DNA from: an uncultured Acidobacteriaceae bacterium
GTDB lineage: Bacteria; Acidobacteriota; Terriglobia; Terriglobales; Acidobacteriaceae
Direction: 5' to 3'
DNA length: 64,000 nt
Assembly (NCBI GenBank): GCA_903904755.1
Contig: CAIVDV010000053.1
Coordinates: 1 to 64,000 of the forward strand
The notes beneath the pieces are model-generated. The model did no database searches, had not been told where the DNA came from, and worked only from the letters and a program-made list of their open reading frames with translations. Shown one piece after another: positions 17,027-25,606 of the stretch (position 1 is the first letter of the stretch; each line of letters begins with the position of its first letter). The position numbers and the translations under genes are program-made.

Positions 17027-19078
17027 CTACTGCACAATCACGACATTGATGCTCCACGGCGCCAGCGTCAGGGCTACGGGCAGGCTTTGCGCTCCCAGCG
17101 TGGCGGTAGTCGGCGCCGCCCACACCGGCGTTGCCGCGTTGGTCTGGTCGTAGAGGGCCTTGCTGTACGTCGTCACCGTCACGCCGGAAGAGTTGGCTTT
17201 CCCCGCCACCGCAATCGTCACCGGCTGCGCAACCGTCGCATTCAGGTTGAACAGCACAACCGCTGTGCCTCCGGCATGGGTTGCAGCGTACGCCCGAATA
17301 TCGCCGCTGTCCCCGGAGACACCCGCTGCCAGCACCGATTCCCCAGTGACCGCCACCTGGCTGAAAAGCTGGAATGCTCTCGCGGTCGGCGACATGGTCC
17401 CCAGCGATCCTGCTCCCGCGCATCCAGTGTCCGACGGCCCATCGGCAAAGACGTTATAAGCGCCAAACTGCTGCCACCCGTAGAGCGAACTCGACAGGTT
17501 TCCGCTCTTGCCATTGCAATTTCCAAACCCAATCCACCAGGTCGCCCTGGCAATGCCGTCGTTCATCATCTCGCCAAGCGCCTGGCCGGCATACAGCCCC
17601 TGTGTAATCGACATGGACTGCTTCCCTGGATTCGAGTACACCGTACCCATCTCGCCCAGGTAAATCGGCGTCCCCGCCTTTCCTGCTGCTGCCAGCTCAG
17701 CCTTCAGTGCCGAAATCGTCGCCGTCAAATCCTGCGCCGCCTTCGTCACCAGATAGGTATCGCTCTCGCTGAACGGTCCCTGGGGATACGAGTGAAGCTC
17801 CACAAAGTCATACGGTGCATTCGCCAGCACAACGGAATCCCACGCCGGCACATTCCCCGGATTCACAACCACCCCCACCAGCATTGCCGGTGCTGCCGCC
17901 TTGATATCCGGGTAGTACCCGGTCGACACCGCGCTCGCATAGGTGGCCGCATCGTTCTTTTTCGTATGCAGATCCGTCTCCCAGCTCCCGTACTCCTCGT
18001 TACCCACTGTCATGTGGCTTACATTCGCGCCCAGCTTCACTGCCTCCGCTGCCCAAGCCGCAGCCTCGGTGGGGTCGCCGGGCCCCGTGCAGGCAATATC
18101 CGTCCCGTAGTCTGCGGTCAGCGCAATATCCAGTCCCGCCGGAACCGCCAGGCTATTCACAAACTGCGCAAACGTCGCATTCCCGTTTGGTGTGCCACCG
18201 CACAGCGTGTTATTCGCCCAGTGGTAGTTGTCTGACCAAGACCCCCCGGGCCAGCGCACCGCCTTGATGCCCGCCGCTTGAAACGCCGAAACCACCCCGC
18301 TCGTCGTCGGATCGTACCAGGCCGCCATGTTCATGCCCAATATCTGGTCCGTCACCGTCACGCCAGTCGCAGCCCCCACCGTCACCACCGTCGGCGGAGC
18401 CGCGGTCACTGCAATCGCGGCAGAACTTCCGCTGGCCCCATTGAACGCTGCCGCACTCGCTGTATCCGGCGTATACACCGCCGTCAGCACATCGTTGCCC
18501 ACAGCCAACGAACCCGCCGGCACCGCCACACTCGCCGCTCCCGCACTCAGTACCGTCGCAGCAGAGGTAAACCCACCGCCGGAAACCACCACGCTGCCCG
18601 TCGGCGTCGCCGTGCCCGCCGGCACTCCCAAAGCCACCGCCACCGTGAGCGGGTTCACCGTCGTAAGGCTCAGGCTTGCCGGCGTCACTGTCACCGTCGG
18701 CGTAACCGGCGTCACATAGCTCGCCGTCACCGTCGCACTCGCGTTCAACGTCACCCCGCAGTTGGTTCCGCTGGCATGGCTGCAACCGCTCCACGACACA
18801 AAGTTATTCCCGCCCGTCGTCGCCGCTGCCGTCAGGGAAACAACCGTCCCCTGGTTGTAGGTCAGCGTAAGACTCGTAGGGCCACTTGTTGTGCCATGGG
18901 TATCGGCAGGCGAGACCTGCACCGTCACGCCGCTTGCCGGATTCACAGAAGTCACCGTCAAGGTCTCGGTCACCACCGGCGGCGGCGTGATGGACCCTCC
19001 TCCACCCCCGCCACAGCCCGCCAGGGCCGCTACCGAAACAGCTGTCAAACACAAAACGGCAACTCTCTTCGCAACCAC
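17027..19078 (-). CDS. Lipoprotein glycoside hydrolase (arabinofuranosidase-like, clan GH-A) with Ig-like modules
   Basis: A 683-residue lipoprotein. The signal ends in LAGC (residues 19-22) followed by six glycines. Residues about 35-120 resemble an InlB-type repeat (FVSWSGC, then a NCGVTLNASATVTASY core). Residues about 125-235 form an Ig-like domain. The catalytic part begins ILGMNMAAWYDP and has the conserved RWPGGSWSDNYHW. The acid/base candidate is Glu in TVGNEEYGSWE and the nucleophile candidate is Glu in IYLGEMGTVYS. These match clan GH-A enzymes near families GH51/GH39. It likely trims arabinose-containing polysaccharide at the cell surface. Family number is not certain. Confidence 0.8.
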   Translation of the reverse strand: MVAKRVAVLCLTAVSVAALAGCGGGGGGSITPPPVVTETLTVTSVNPASGVTVQVSPADTHGTTSGPTSLTLTYNQGTVVSLTAAATTGGNNFVSWSGCSHASGTNCGVTLNASATVTASYVTPVTPTVTVTPASLSLTTVNPLTVAVALGVPAGTATPTGSVVVSGGGFTSAATVLSAGAASVAVPAGSLAVGNDVLTAVYTPDTASAAAFNGASGSSAAIAVTAAPPTVVTVGAATGVTVTDQILGMNMAAWYDPTTSGVVSAFQAAGIKAVRWPGGSWSDNYHWANNTLCGGTPNGNATFAQFVNSLAVPAGLDIALTADYGTDIACTGPGDPTEAAAWAAEAVKLGANVSHMTVGNEEYGSWETDLHTKKNDAATYASAVSTGYYPDIKAAAPAMLVGVVVNPGNVPAWDSVVLANAPYDFVELHSYPQGPFSESDTYLVTKAAQDLTATISALKAELAAAGKAGTPIYLGEMGTVYSNPGKQSMSITQGLYAGQALGEMMNDGIARATWWIGFGNCNGKSGNLSSSLYGWQQFGAYNVFADGPSDTGCAGAGSLGTMSPTARAFQLFSQVAVTGESVLAAGVSGDSGDIRAYAATHAGGTAVVLFNLNATVAQPVTIAVAGKANSSGVTVTTYSKALYDQTNAATPVWAAPTTATLGAQSLPVALTLAPWSINVVIVQ

Positions 19079-19206
19079 GGCGTCAGTCCTCGGATTCCTG
19101 GATTTTTATCTGCTTTCGGCCTTCCAATCCTATTCGAATTTGCCCGGAATCTCCCGACTATTTTCCTTCGCACAAGCTGTCACGCTGTCGTATCGGGAAG
19201 CGCTCG

Positions 19207-20115
19207 CTACGCCTCATGCGCGGTTGGCGGGTGCGGCTGCGGCATCAGCTCAGTCAGCGCAATCCCCAGCAGAATCAGCACCGCGCCCGAGGCCGGCCGC
19301 AGCCCCATCCGCTCGCCCATTGCAAACGACGTGAGCCAGGCAAACACCGGTTCCAGCGTCAATATCAGGGCCGTATGCGTCGGCGGCAAGATGGACTGCG
19401 CCCAGCTTTGAATCGAGAACGCCGCCGCCGTCCCCAGCAGCGCCACCACTGCAATCGCAAATCCCAGTCGCATCGTCCAGTGCACCTGCGGATGCTCCAG
19501 CAGGGGCGTGCTCAGTCCCAGGAACAGCGCACAGAACCCAACCTGCAGCAGCGCCAGCGGCTGAAAGCCAATCCGCGGCGAGGCATGGCCCAGCGCCAGG
19601 CAGTGGAAGGCAAAACCCACCGAGCAGCCAAAGGTCAGCAGGTCACCCACCCCAACACGGGCGAAGTCCGGCAACCCCATTCCGCCAGCCGCCGGCACCG
19701 TCAGCAGCACAATTCCGCCAAACGCCAGCAACGCGCCCAGATAGGCATTCCAGCGCGGCCGCCGCACTCCCGGTGGCCGTACGGCTTTTACCACGGAAAA
19801 CAGCGGCACCAGTACCACGACCAGCCCGGTAATGAATGCCGATTTTGCCGGGGTCGTCTGCGCCAGCCCGGCCGTCTGGAACTGGTAGCCGGCGGCCAGG
19901 CACAAACCCACCACCGCACCCCACAGCAACTGGTGCCGGTTTATCTCTCGCCAGTGCCGGTGATAAGCCACCGCCAGTACGAGAAACGCAACCGTCATCC
20001 TGGTCAGGTTGAACGCCAGCGGCGTCGCATCCTGCAGGGCGTTCTTGATGACCACAAACGTCGTGCCCCACACCAGCACGACAAACAACATCAACAGGTA
20101 GGCGCGAAGCTTCAT
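19207..20115 (-). CDS. EamA/DMT-family transporter
   Basis: A 302-residue membrane protein with about ten hydrophobic segments in two EamA repeats. The first starts LMLFVVLVWGTTFVVIKNAL, the second ends TLEPVFAWLTSFAMGERMG, both typical DMT-family signatures. Members export or import metabolites, often amino acids. The start codon overlaps the stop of the upstream amidohydrolase (ATGA at 20112-20115), so translation of the two is coupled. The substrate is unknown; coupling to a hydrolase suggests that it may handle the product or the substrate of that enzyme. Confidence 0.85.
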   Translation of the reverse strand: MKLRAYLLMLFVVLVWGTTFVVIKNALQDATPLAFNLTRMTVAFLVLAVAYHRHWREINRHQLLWGAVVGLCLAAGYQFQTAGLAQTTPAKSAFITGLVVVLVPLFSVVKAVRPPGVRRPRWNAYLGALLAFGGIVLLTVPAAGGMGLPDFARVGVGDLLTFGCSVGFAFHCLALGHASPRIGFQPLALLQVGFCALFLGLSTPLLEHPQVHWTMRLGFAIAVVALLGTAAAFSIQSWAQSILPPTHTALILTLEPVFAWLTSFAMGERMGLRPASGAVLILLGIALTELMPQPHPPTAHEA

Positions 20116-21891
20116 CGGGCAGCCGCAGCATCCCCGTCCGCATACACCATCTTTCCTGCCACCATCGTCGCCTTCACCTGCGTCTTCAAAATCTCCGGCG
20201 CCGCCACCGTCAGCAGGTTCCGGTCCAGTACAATCACATCCGCATCATAGCCAGGCGTGAGCTTGCCCTTCCGCTTCTCGGCAAATTCCGCATACGCCGC
20301 CCCCTGTGTATACGCATACAGTGCCTGCTCCCGGGTCAGCGCATCTTTGGGGAAGTAGGTCTTCGTCCCCGCTTCATTCGCCCGCGTCACCGCCGCATAC
20401 AGCCCGCGGAACGGGGTCACCGGCTCCACCGGATAATCCGTGCCAAAGGCCAGCACCACGCCCTCATCCAGATACGCCTTCCACGCATATGAGTACGCTG
20501 CCCCGGTCCGGTCCCAGCCGGTCCATTGCCCAGTTCATGTCCGTCAGCAGATGGTTCGGCTGCATGCTGGCAATCACCCCCAGCTTGGCAAACCGCGGGA
20601 TATCCGCCGGGTCCACCACCTGCGCGTGCTCCACGCGGTCCCTGTGTCCTTCCGCCACGGTCGGCCAGCACTTCGGCACCTTGTACGGGTTTTTGTCCTG
20701 CGGCGCCAGTTGCGGGCACGCGTCATACACCTGTCCAAAGGCATCCAGGGCCATCGCCGCCGCCCGGTCCCCAATTGCGTGGAAGCCAATCTGGAATCCC
20801 GCCTTCGCCCGCTCCACCGCCATCGCATTCAACTGCGGCTGCTCAAACTGCGCCAGCCCGGTGTTCTTCGGGTCATCCGCAAACCCGGCCTTCATCGCCG
20901 CTGTATGCGACCCAAGCGACCCATCCATTAAACCCTTCAGCATGCCCGTATGCAGCATCGGATCGTGCTCGTCATGGTGTGCACGATGCTCTTTCAACAC
21001 CGCAATCGGGTCGGCAAAGGGCAGCCACTCGCTCACGCGCAAATCCAGCTTGCCTTCCTTCTCCATCTGCTCCAGTACCAGGAAATCTTCCCAACTCGAC
21101 AGATCCTGCACGCTCGTCACCCCGTGGCTGAGCGCGTCATGAATCGCCAACTCCAGCCCCTTGCGCCGCTCCGCATCCGTCGGCTTGGGAATCACCTTGT
21201 ACACCAGATCCATAGCGGACTCGCGCACAATCCCCGTCGGCTCGCCATTCGCATCCAGGTCAATCGCGCCACCCTGCGGCGGCACCGTCTTGCCGGTAAT
21301 CCCCGCCGCTGCCAGCGCGGCCGAGTTGGCAATCAGGATGTGCCCGTCAATCCGCTCCAGCGCCGTCGGATGGTCGCCGGTAACCTTGTCCATCTGCTGC
21401 CGTGTCGGCAGCACCTTCTCAGTCCACAGGGTGTGGTCCCAGTCGCCACCCACCAGCCAGTGCCCCGGCGCAGCGGCGGCAGAGTACTTCGCCACGCTCG
21501 CCAGCATCTCAGTCAGCGAGCCCACGCCGGTCAAATCCACATTGAGCTTGGTTTGTCCCGCACCTGCCAGATGGGTATGCGCGTCATTCAGTCCGGCCAT
21601 GGCAAACGCGCCGCCGAGGTCCTTCAGCTTGGTATGCCCATCGGCCAGCCGCTTCACTTCGGCGTCTGTCCCGGTAGCCAGCACCTTGCCATTCTGGATG
21701 GCAATTGCCTGCACCAGTTTGGGCTTGCCCTCGGCCAGCCCTTCCCCGGTCATAATCACCCCGTGGAAGAGCACCACATCGGCCTTTCCAACCGGCATGG
21801 CCGCAGCAGCACCCGTCTGTCCCAAAGCCGCAGGCGCAAGCCAAAGCCCGGCCCCAAGAACGCCAATTCCCACCAACGCAAAAGTACGCAT
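20112..21891 (-). pseudogene. Secreted amidohydrolase family 3 protein (YtcJ-like), frameshifted near the C-terminus
   Basis: The first frame (20464-21891, 475 codons) has a signal peptide (LVGIGVLGAGLWLAPAALG), the zinc-binding HTHLAGAG, the SLGSHTAAMKAGF loop, HAIGDRA and HAQVVDP. It fails after RLGPDR. The second frame (to 20112) continues with VVLAFGTDYPVEPVTPF, containing the catalytic Asp, and a normal tail (GKLTPGYDADVIVLDRNL). A plus-strand CCCC at 20501-20504 is the break: with three C the protein reads RLGPDRAAYSYAWKAYLDEG and joins the two parts. Enzymes of this family hydrolyse cyclic amides or imides. It is either a true one-base insertion in a short homopolymer or a sequencing error. 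Confidence 0.85.
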
Positions 21892-21952
21892 GGGCGGAGT
21901 TTAGCAGACCCTATCGCCCGGCGGAACACCTGCGGCATCCAAATCCCGCGGT

Positions 21953-22375
21953 CTACACGCGCTCAATCATCACATCGGTCGACTTCATCAGCGCCGCCGC
22001 AGTCTGGCCCTTGCGCAACTGCATCTCGCGTACTACGTCTGCCGTAATAATCGATGTAATTCGCTGGTCACCTACCGCCAGCACCACTTTCGCCAGCAGC
22101 CCGCTGATGCGCACCTCTAAAATCGTGCCAACCAGTTGGTTCCGCCCGCTCACCGTCCGGAATCGCTCCCGCGAGCTCACGTCCGCCGGCCGGCTTGATG
22201 CCGATGCTGCAGGCAGCATCGGCGCCAGCACACTCTGCGGCACCCGATGGTGCCCGCCGGGCGTCCGAATCGTCTTCAGGCTCCCCGCCAATATCCACTG
22301 CTTGATCGTCGCGTAGCTCACACCCAGCGCGGCAGCAGCTTCGCGCGGCTTCAACAGCACATCCGCTTCAGCCAT
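21953..22375 (-). CDS. HTH-TOBE regulator, possibly molybdate- or oxyanion-responsive
   Basis: A 140-residue protein. Residues about 5-50 form an excisionase/MerR-like winged HTH: LKPREAAAALGVSYATIKQW followed by GSLKTIRTPGGHHRVP. Residues about 75-138 form a TOBE (Mop) domain: NQLVGTILEVRISGLLAKVV, then ITSIITADVVREMQLRKGQT. TOBE domains bind molybdate or tungstate in ModE and Mop proteins, so a sensor-regulator is likely. ATG at 22375 follows GAGGTG; a GTG three codons earlier is possible. No molybdate transporter or molybdoenzyme lies within the window, so the target is unknown. Confidence 0.82.
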   Translation of the reverse strand: MAEADVLLKPREAAAALGVSYATIKQWILAGSLKTIRTPGGHHRVPQSVLAPMLPAASASSRPADVSSRERFRTVSGRNQLVGTILEVRISGLLAKVVLAVGDQRITSIITADVVREMQLRKGQTAAALMKSTDVMIERV

Positions 22376-22529
22376 CTCCAACACCTCACATCACTGGCAT
22401 GTGCCACAGGGGGGAGCGGCGCATCGATGCCAGAGTATAACGCCTGCCAAAACCGCCGTAAAATGCCCCGTAAACAGCATTTGCCAATTCCAACCATTAT
22501 CACCTTAGAAAAATGCTTAAAATCGACTT

Positions 22530-23408
22530 ATGAGCTTCTCTTCCCCATCCCATCTCTTCCGGCTCGCCGCGCTGACAGCCCTTGCCTCCGTTTCCCTGGC
22601 AACGGCGCACGCGCAAAGTTCCTTTGTCTCCCGCTACCAGGCACGTGTGAGCGCCACGCAGGCCCAGCAGCCCCACTGGGTGACTCCGCTCGTCACCGTC
22701 ACGCCACGGCTCGAGCAGGAAATCCGCACCGACTTCCTCCGCCAGACCAACCCCAAGCTCTACAACACGTGGAACTACGGCAACTCCAAAGGCCTCGAAC
22801 TCATCCCCGAACGCCACATCGAGATCCTCATCAACCTCCCGCCGTTCTTCGCCCACGAGCAAAAAAGTCTGAAGGACGGCTTCGGCGACTTCACCCTCAA
22901 CTCCAAGTTCCGCTTCTACGCCCGCAATGAGGAGCACGGCAACGCCATCGTCACCGCCTTCCTGGCCGCCAGCGTTCCCACTGGCAAAGTCGGCGGCAGT
23001 TGCTGCGCTGTCGTCACGCCCACGCTCGCTGTCGGCAAGGGCTTCGGGCTTCTTGCCCTCACTTCCACCGCCGGCGGTTCCCTTCCCGTAACCAATGCCA
23101 AGGGCCTTGGCCACACCATTGCGTGGAACAACGTGGTGCAGTACCGCCTGGCCAAAACGGGCAATGCTCGGTTCTTCTGGCCAGAGTTTGAGCTCAACAC
23201 CAGCATCTACAAGGGTGGCCCATCGGACGGTAAGACCCAGGTCTACGGCACCCCCGGCCTCGTTATCGGCCGCATCCCGCTCACCCACGATGCACAGGGC
23301 AAGCCCGGGCGCCTTGGCGTCACCTTCGGAGCGGGCGAGCAGATCGCCCTGACCCACTTCCACAACAACAATCACAACCTTGTCTTCACCGCGCGCATGC
23401 CCTTCTAG
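22530..23408 (+). CDS. Outer-membrane beta-barrel protein, possibly MetA/phenol-degradation type
   Basis: A 292-residue protein with a signal peptide ending ASVSLATAHAQ. The mature part alternates polar and hydrophobic residues and ends in Phe (FTARMPF), as outer-membrane barrels do. GFGDFTLNSKFRFYARNEEH followed by FLAASVPTGK resembles the glycine-turn strands of the Phenol_MetA_deg transporter group. This is a resemblance by eye only. There are no aromatic-degradation genes nearby. It is divergent from the HTH-TOBE regulator (154 bp), which may control it, and ends 7 bp from the convergent phosphoesterase gene. Confidence 0.65.
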   Translation: MSFSSPSHLFRLAALTALASVSLATAHAQSSFVSRYQARVSATQAQQPHWVTPLVTVTPRLEQEIRTDFLRQTNPKLYNTWNYGNSKGLELIPERHIEILINLPPFFAHEQKSLKDGFGDFTLNSKFRFYARNEEHGNAIVTAFLAASVPTGKVGGSCCAVVTPTLAVGKGFGLLALTSTAGGSLPVTNAKGLGHTIAWNNVVQYRLAKTGNARFFWPEFELNTSIYKGGPSDGKTQVYGTPGLVIGRIPLTHDAQGKPGRLGVTFGAGEQIALTHFHNNNHNLVFTARMPF

Positions 23409-23415
23409 GCATTGC

Positions 23416-23892
23416 TCACTCGGCAACAGAAAGCCCGGGGAGTTCGAGAATCTCAGCCTCGAGTTCCCCGTTTTCTCGCACCGTGATCGTGGCGCAGGTT
23501 ACCGGCAGCCGGAACCGCCGCGGCCCGCACGACCCCGGGTTCACGTACAGCACCCCGCGATGCCGGTAAATCCCAGGCCGGTGGCTGTGCCCGGCCAGTA
23601 CGCAGGCAATCCCGGCTGCCCCAGGCTCAAGATCCAGCGCGCCCACATCGTGCAGCAGGTAGAAGTCCTTCCCGCCCAGCGTCACCAACTCCGTCTCCGG
23701 CAGCTCCGCGCACTCGCCATAAGTATCCACATTGCCGCGAATCGCCGTCACCGGAGCAATCGCCCGCAGCACGGTCAGTATCCCGATCTTGCCCACATCG
23801 CCGCAGTGCAGAATATGGTCTGCACCACCCAGCAGCGGCAGCAGCTCTGGCCGCAACAACCCGTGCGTATCGGAAACCACCGCAATCCGCAT
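23416..23892 (-). CDS. YfcE/MJ0936-type metallophosphoesterase
   Basis: A 158-residue calcineurin-like phosphoesterase. Metal-binding motifs appear in the usual order: SDTHGLL (D, H), HCGDVG (D), IRGNVD (N), HDVG and GHSHRPG (two His), then a final VNPGSCGPRRF. Family members cleave phosphodiesters and act in the cytoplasm. It begins 2 bp after the stop of the upstream permease gene, so they share a transcript. Co-transcription does not reveal a common function; the physiological substrate is unknown. Confidence 0.92.
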   Translation of the reverse strand: MRIAVVSDTHGLLRPELLPLLGGADHILHCGDVGKIGILTVLRAIAPVTAIRGNVDTYGECAELPETELVTLGGKDFYLLHDVGALDLEPGAAGIACVLAGHSHRPGIYRHRGVLYVNPGSCGPRRFRLPVTCATITVRENGELEAEILELPGLSVAE

Positions 23893-23894
23893 CG

Positions 23895-24746
23895 CTAAAG
23901 CCCCATCTGCATCCGCGTCCGCGGGTCAAGATAATCCCGCAGAGCATCGCCCAGAAAATTGAAGCTGAGCACTGCCAGCGCCATTGCCAGCGCCGGAAAC
24001 ACCACGAGGTGCGGCGAATCAAACAGGTGCCCGCGCGCGTCATTCAGCATCGCGCCCCAGCTCGGGGTTGGCGGCGGCGCTCCCAACCCCAGAAAGCTCA
24101 GCGTCGCCTCAGCCAGAATCACGCCGCCCATGCCGATTGCCGCCTGTACCAGCAGCGGCTGCACCATGTTCGGCAGAATGTGCCGGAAGAAAATCCTTCC
24201 CCCGCCCGCACCCAGCGCCCGCGCCGCTACCACAAACTCCCGCTCCTTCACCGCCAGCACCTGCGCCCGCACCAGCCGCGCATACCCGGCCCAGCCGCCA
24301 ATCGCCAGCGCCAGCACCAGGTTCTGGAATCCCGGCCCCAGAAACGCGGCAAACGCAATCGCCAGCAATATCCCCGGCAGCGCCAGAAAGGTATTCATCG
24401 CAACAACCGTCAGCACCGTGTCCAGCCATCCGCCAAAGTACCCGGCCACGCCGCCAATCGTGAGTCCCAGCCCCAGCGAAACCGCCACCACAGTCACCGA
24501 TACCGCCAGCGACAACCGCGCGCCAAACAGCAGCCGGCTCAGGATATCCCGGCCCAGTTCATCGGTCCCGCACCAGTGCGCCCACGACGGGCTCGCCAGC
24601 CGATGCACCAGGTCAATCGCACTGGGATTCGCCGGCGCAATCCACGGCGCCAACAGCCCCGCCAGCACAAATCCGCACAGCAGTACCATTCCCGTCACGG
24701 CCAGCGGCTGGCGACGAAAAATAAGCGTGATTGTCGTGTGCGTCAT
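23895..24746 (-). CDS. ABC transporter permease, DppC/OppC family (orphan)
   Basis: A 283-residue inner-membrane subunit for import of peptides or nickel. An N-terminal membrane anchor (GMVLLCGFVLAGLLAPWIAP) precedes HWCGTDELGRDILSRLLFGA, the hallmark of DppC/OppC. The EAA loop is visible as AARALGAGGGRIFFRHILPN. The C-terminus has LNFLGDALRDYLDPRTR-like sequence, also typical. The start at 24746 matches the family N-terminus; a longer reading to 24935 has no site. The matching DppB, ATPase and binding-protein genes are absent: the next gene upstream is divergent. Partners must be elsewhere or this unit is a remnant. Confidence 0.88.
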   Translation of the reverse strand: MTHTTITLIFRRQPLAVTGMVLLCGFVLAGLLAPWIAPANPSAIDLVHRLASPSWAHWCGTDELGRDILSRLLFGARLSLAVSVTVVAVSLGLGLTIGGVAGYFGGWLDTVLTVVAMNTFLALPGILLAIAFAAFLGPGFQNLVLALAIGGWAGYARLVRAQVLAVKEREFVVAARALGAGGGRIFFRHILPNMVQPLLVQAAIGMGGVILAEATLSFLGLGAPPPTPSWGAMLNDARGHLFDSPHLVVFPALAMALAVLSFNFLGDALRDYLDPRTRMQMGL

Positions 24747-24804
24747 AGTGTACAAACCTAAGCATACCGCGCATCCTATCGCCGCACCGCGTGTCTGTAT
24801 CGCT

Positions 24805-25602
24805 ATGCATACCCCCTTGCACCACTTTGCTGTTTCGCTCGTTTGCCTGGGCACTCTCACCCTAACCCCGCTGGCTTTCGCCCGCGTCGCCGTCGCGCCC
24901 AGCCCTGCGGAGCAGCGCATCGTCGATCTTGCCAATCAAACCCGCGCCACTCTCGGTCTCTCCACCCTCAAGTGGGATTCAGACCTGGCACTCGCCGCGC
25001 GCCTCCATGCCGAGCGCGTTGCCGCAGAGCACACCATCTCGCACCAGTTTCCCGGTGAGCCCAACCTAACCTCCCGCGCCGCCATCGCCGGTGTCCATTT
25101 CTCGCTCATCGAGGAAAACGTCGCCGTCGCCGCAATGCCTGAGGTCATCCACGACGAGTGGATGCACTCCGAGCACCATCACGCCAACCTGGTAAACCCC
25201 GACATCGACACCATCGGCGTCTCAGTGATTGAATCCCCCGATGGTCTCTACGCCGTGGCCGACTACGCCGAATCCGTCACCGTGCTCACCGCCGAGCAGA
25301 TTGAGGCCAAAGTCACAGCGCTCCTGGTTGCCACCGGCGTGGCCGTCATCACGGAAGCCGAAGCCGTCGCAGCTCTCCGCACAAGTTGCCTGCAGGACTC
25401 CGGCGTTCCCCCCGGCACCAAACCAAATCACTTCATCATGCGATGGCAAAGCGCCAGCCTCAGCGAGCTCCCTGACGAGCTTGCCTCCCGCATCCTTTCG
25501 CGCGGATACAAAAAAGCCGCTGTCGGGGCATGCTTCCCCCCTGCAGCCGATGGCGAAGACGCGTCCTTTACCAGCTACCACGTTGCCGTTCTGGTCTTTT
25601 AG
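24805..25602 (+). CDS. Secreted CAP (SCP/PR1-like) domain protein
   Basis: A 265-residue protein with a signal peptide (VSLVCLGTLTLTPLAFA) and a CAP domain at about 35-150: EQRIVDLANQTRATLGLSTL, then ARLHAERVAAEHTISHQFPG, SLIEENVAVA and HSEHHHANLVNP. The order (His, Glu, His) resembles bacterial YkwD-like proteins. The C-terminal 100 residues are of unknown function and contain two cysteines that may pair. Such proteins are extracytoplasmic; activity is not established for most. It is divergent from the permease gene (58 bp) and convergent with the histidine kinase gene (4 bp). Confidence 0.85.
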   Translation: MHTPLHHFAVSLVCLGTLTLTPLAFARVAVAPSPAEQRIVDLANQTRATLGLSTLKWDSDLALAARLHAERVAAEHTISHQFPGEPNLTSRAAIAGVHFSLIEENVAVAAMPEVIHDEWMHSEHHHANLVNPDIDTIGVSVIESPDGLYAVADYAESVTVLTAEQIEAKVTALLVATGVAVITEAEAVAALRTSCLQDSGVPPGTKPNHFIMRWQSASLSELPDELASRILSRGYKKAAVGACFPPAADGEDASFTSYHVAVLVF

Positions 25603-25606
25603 CCGT

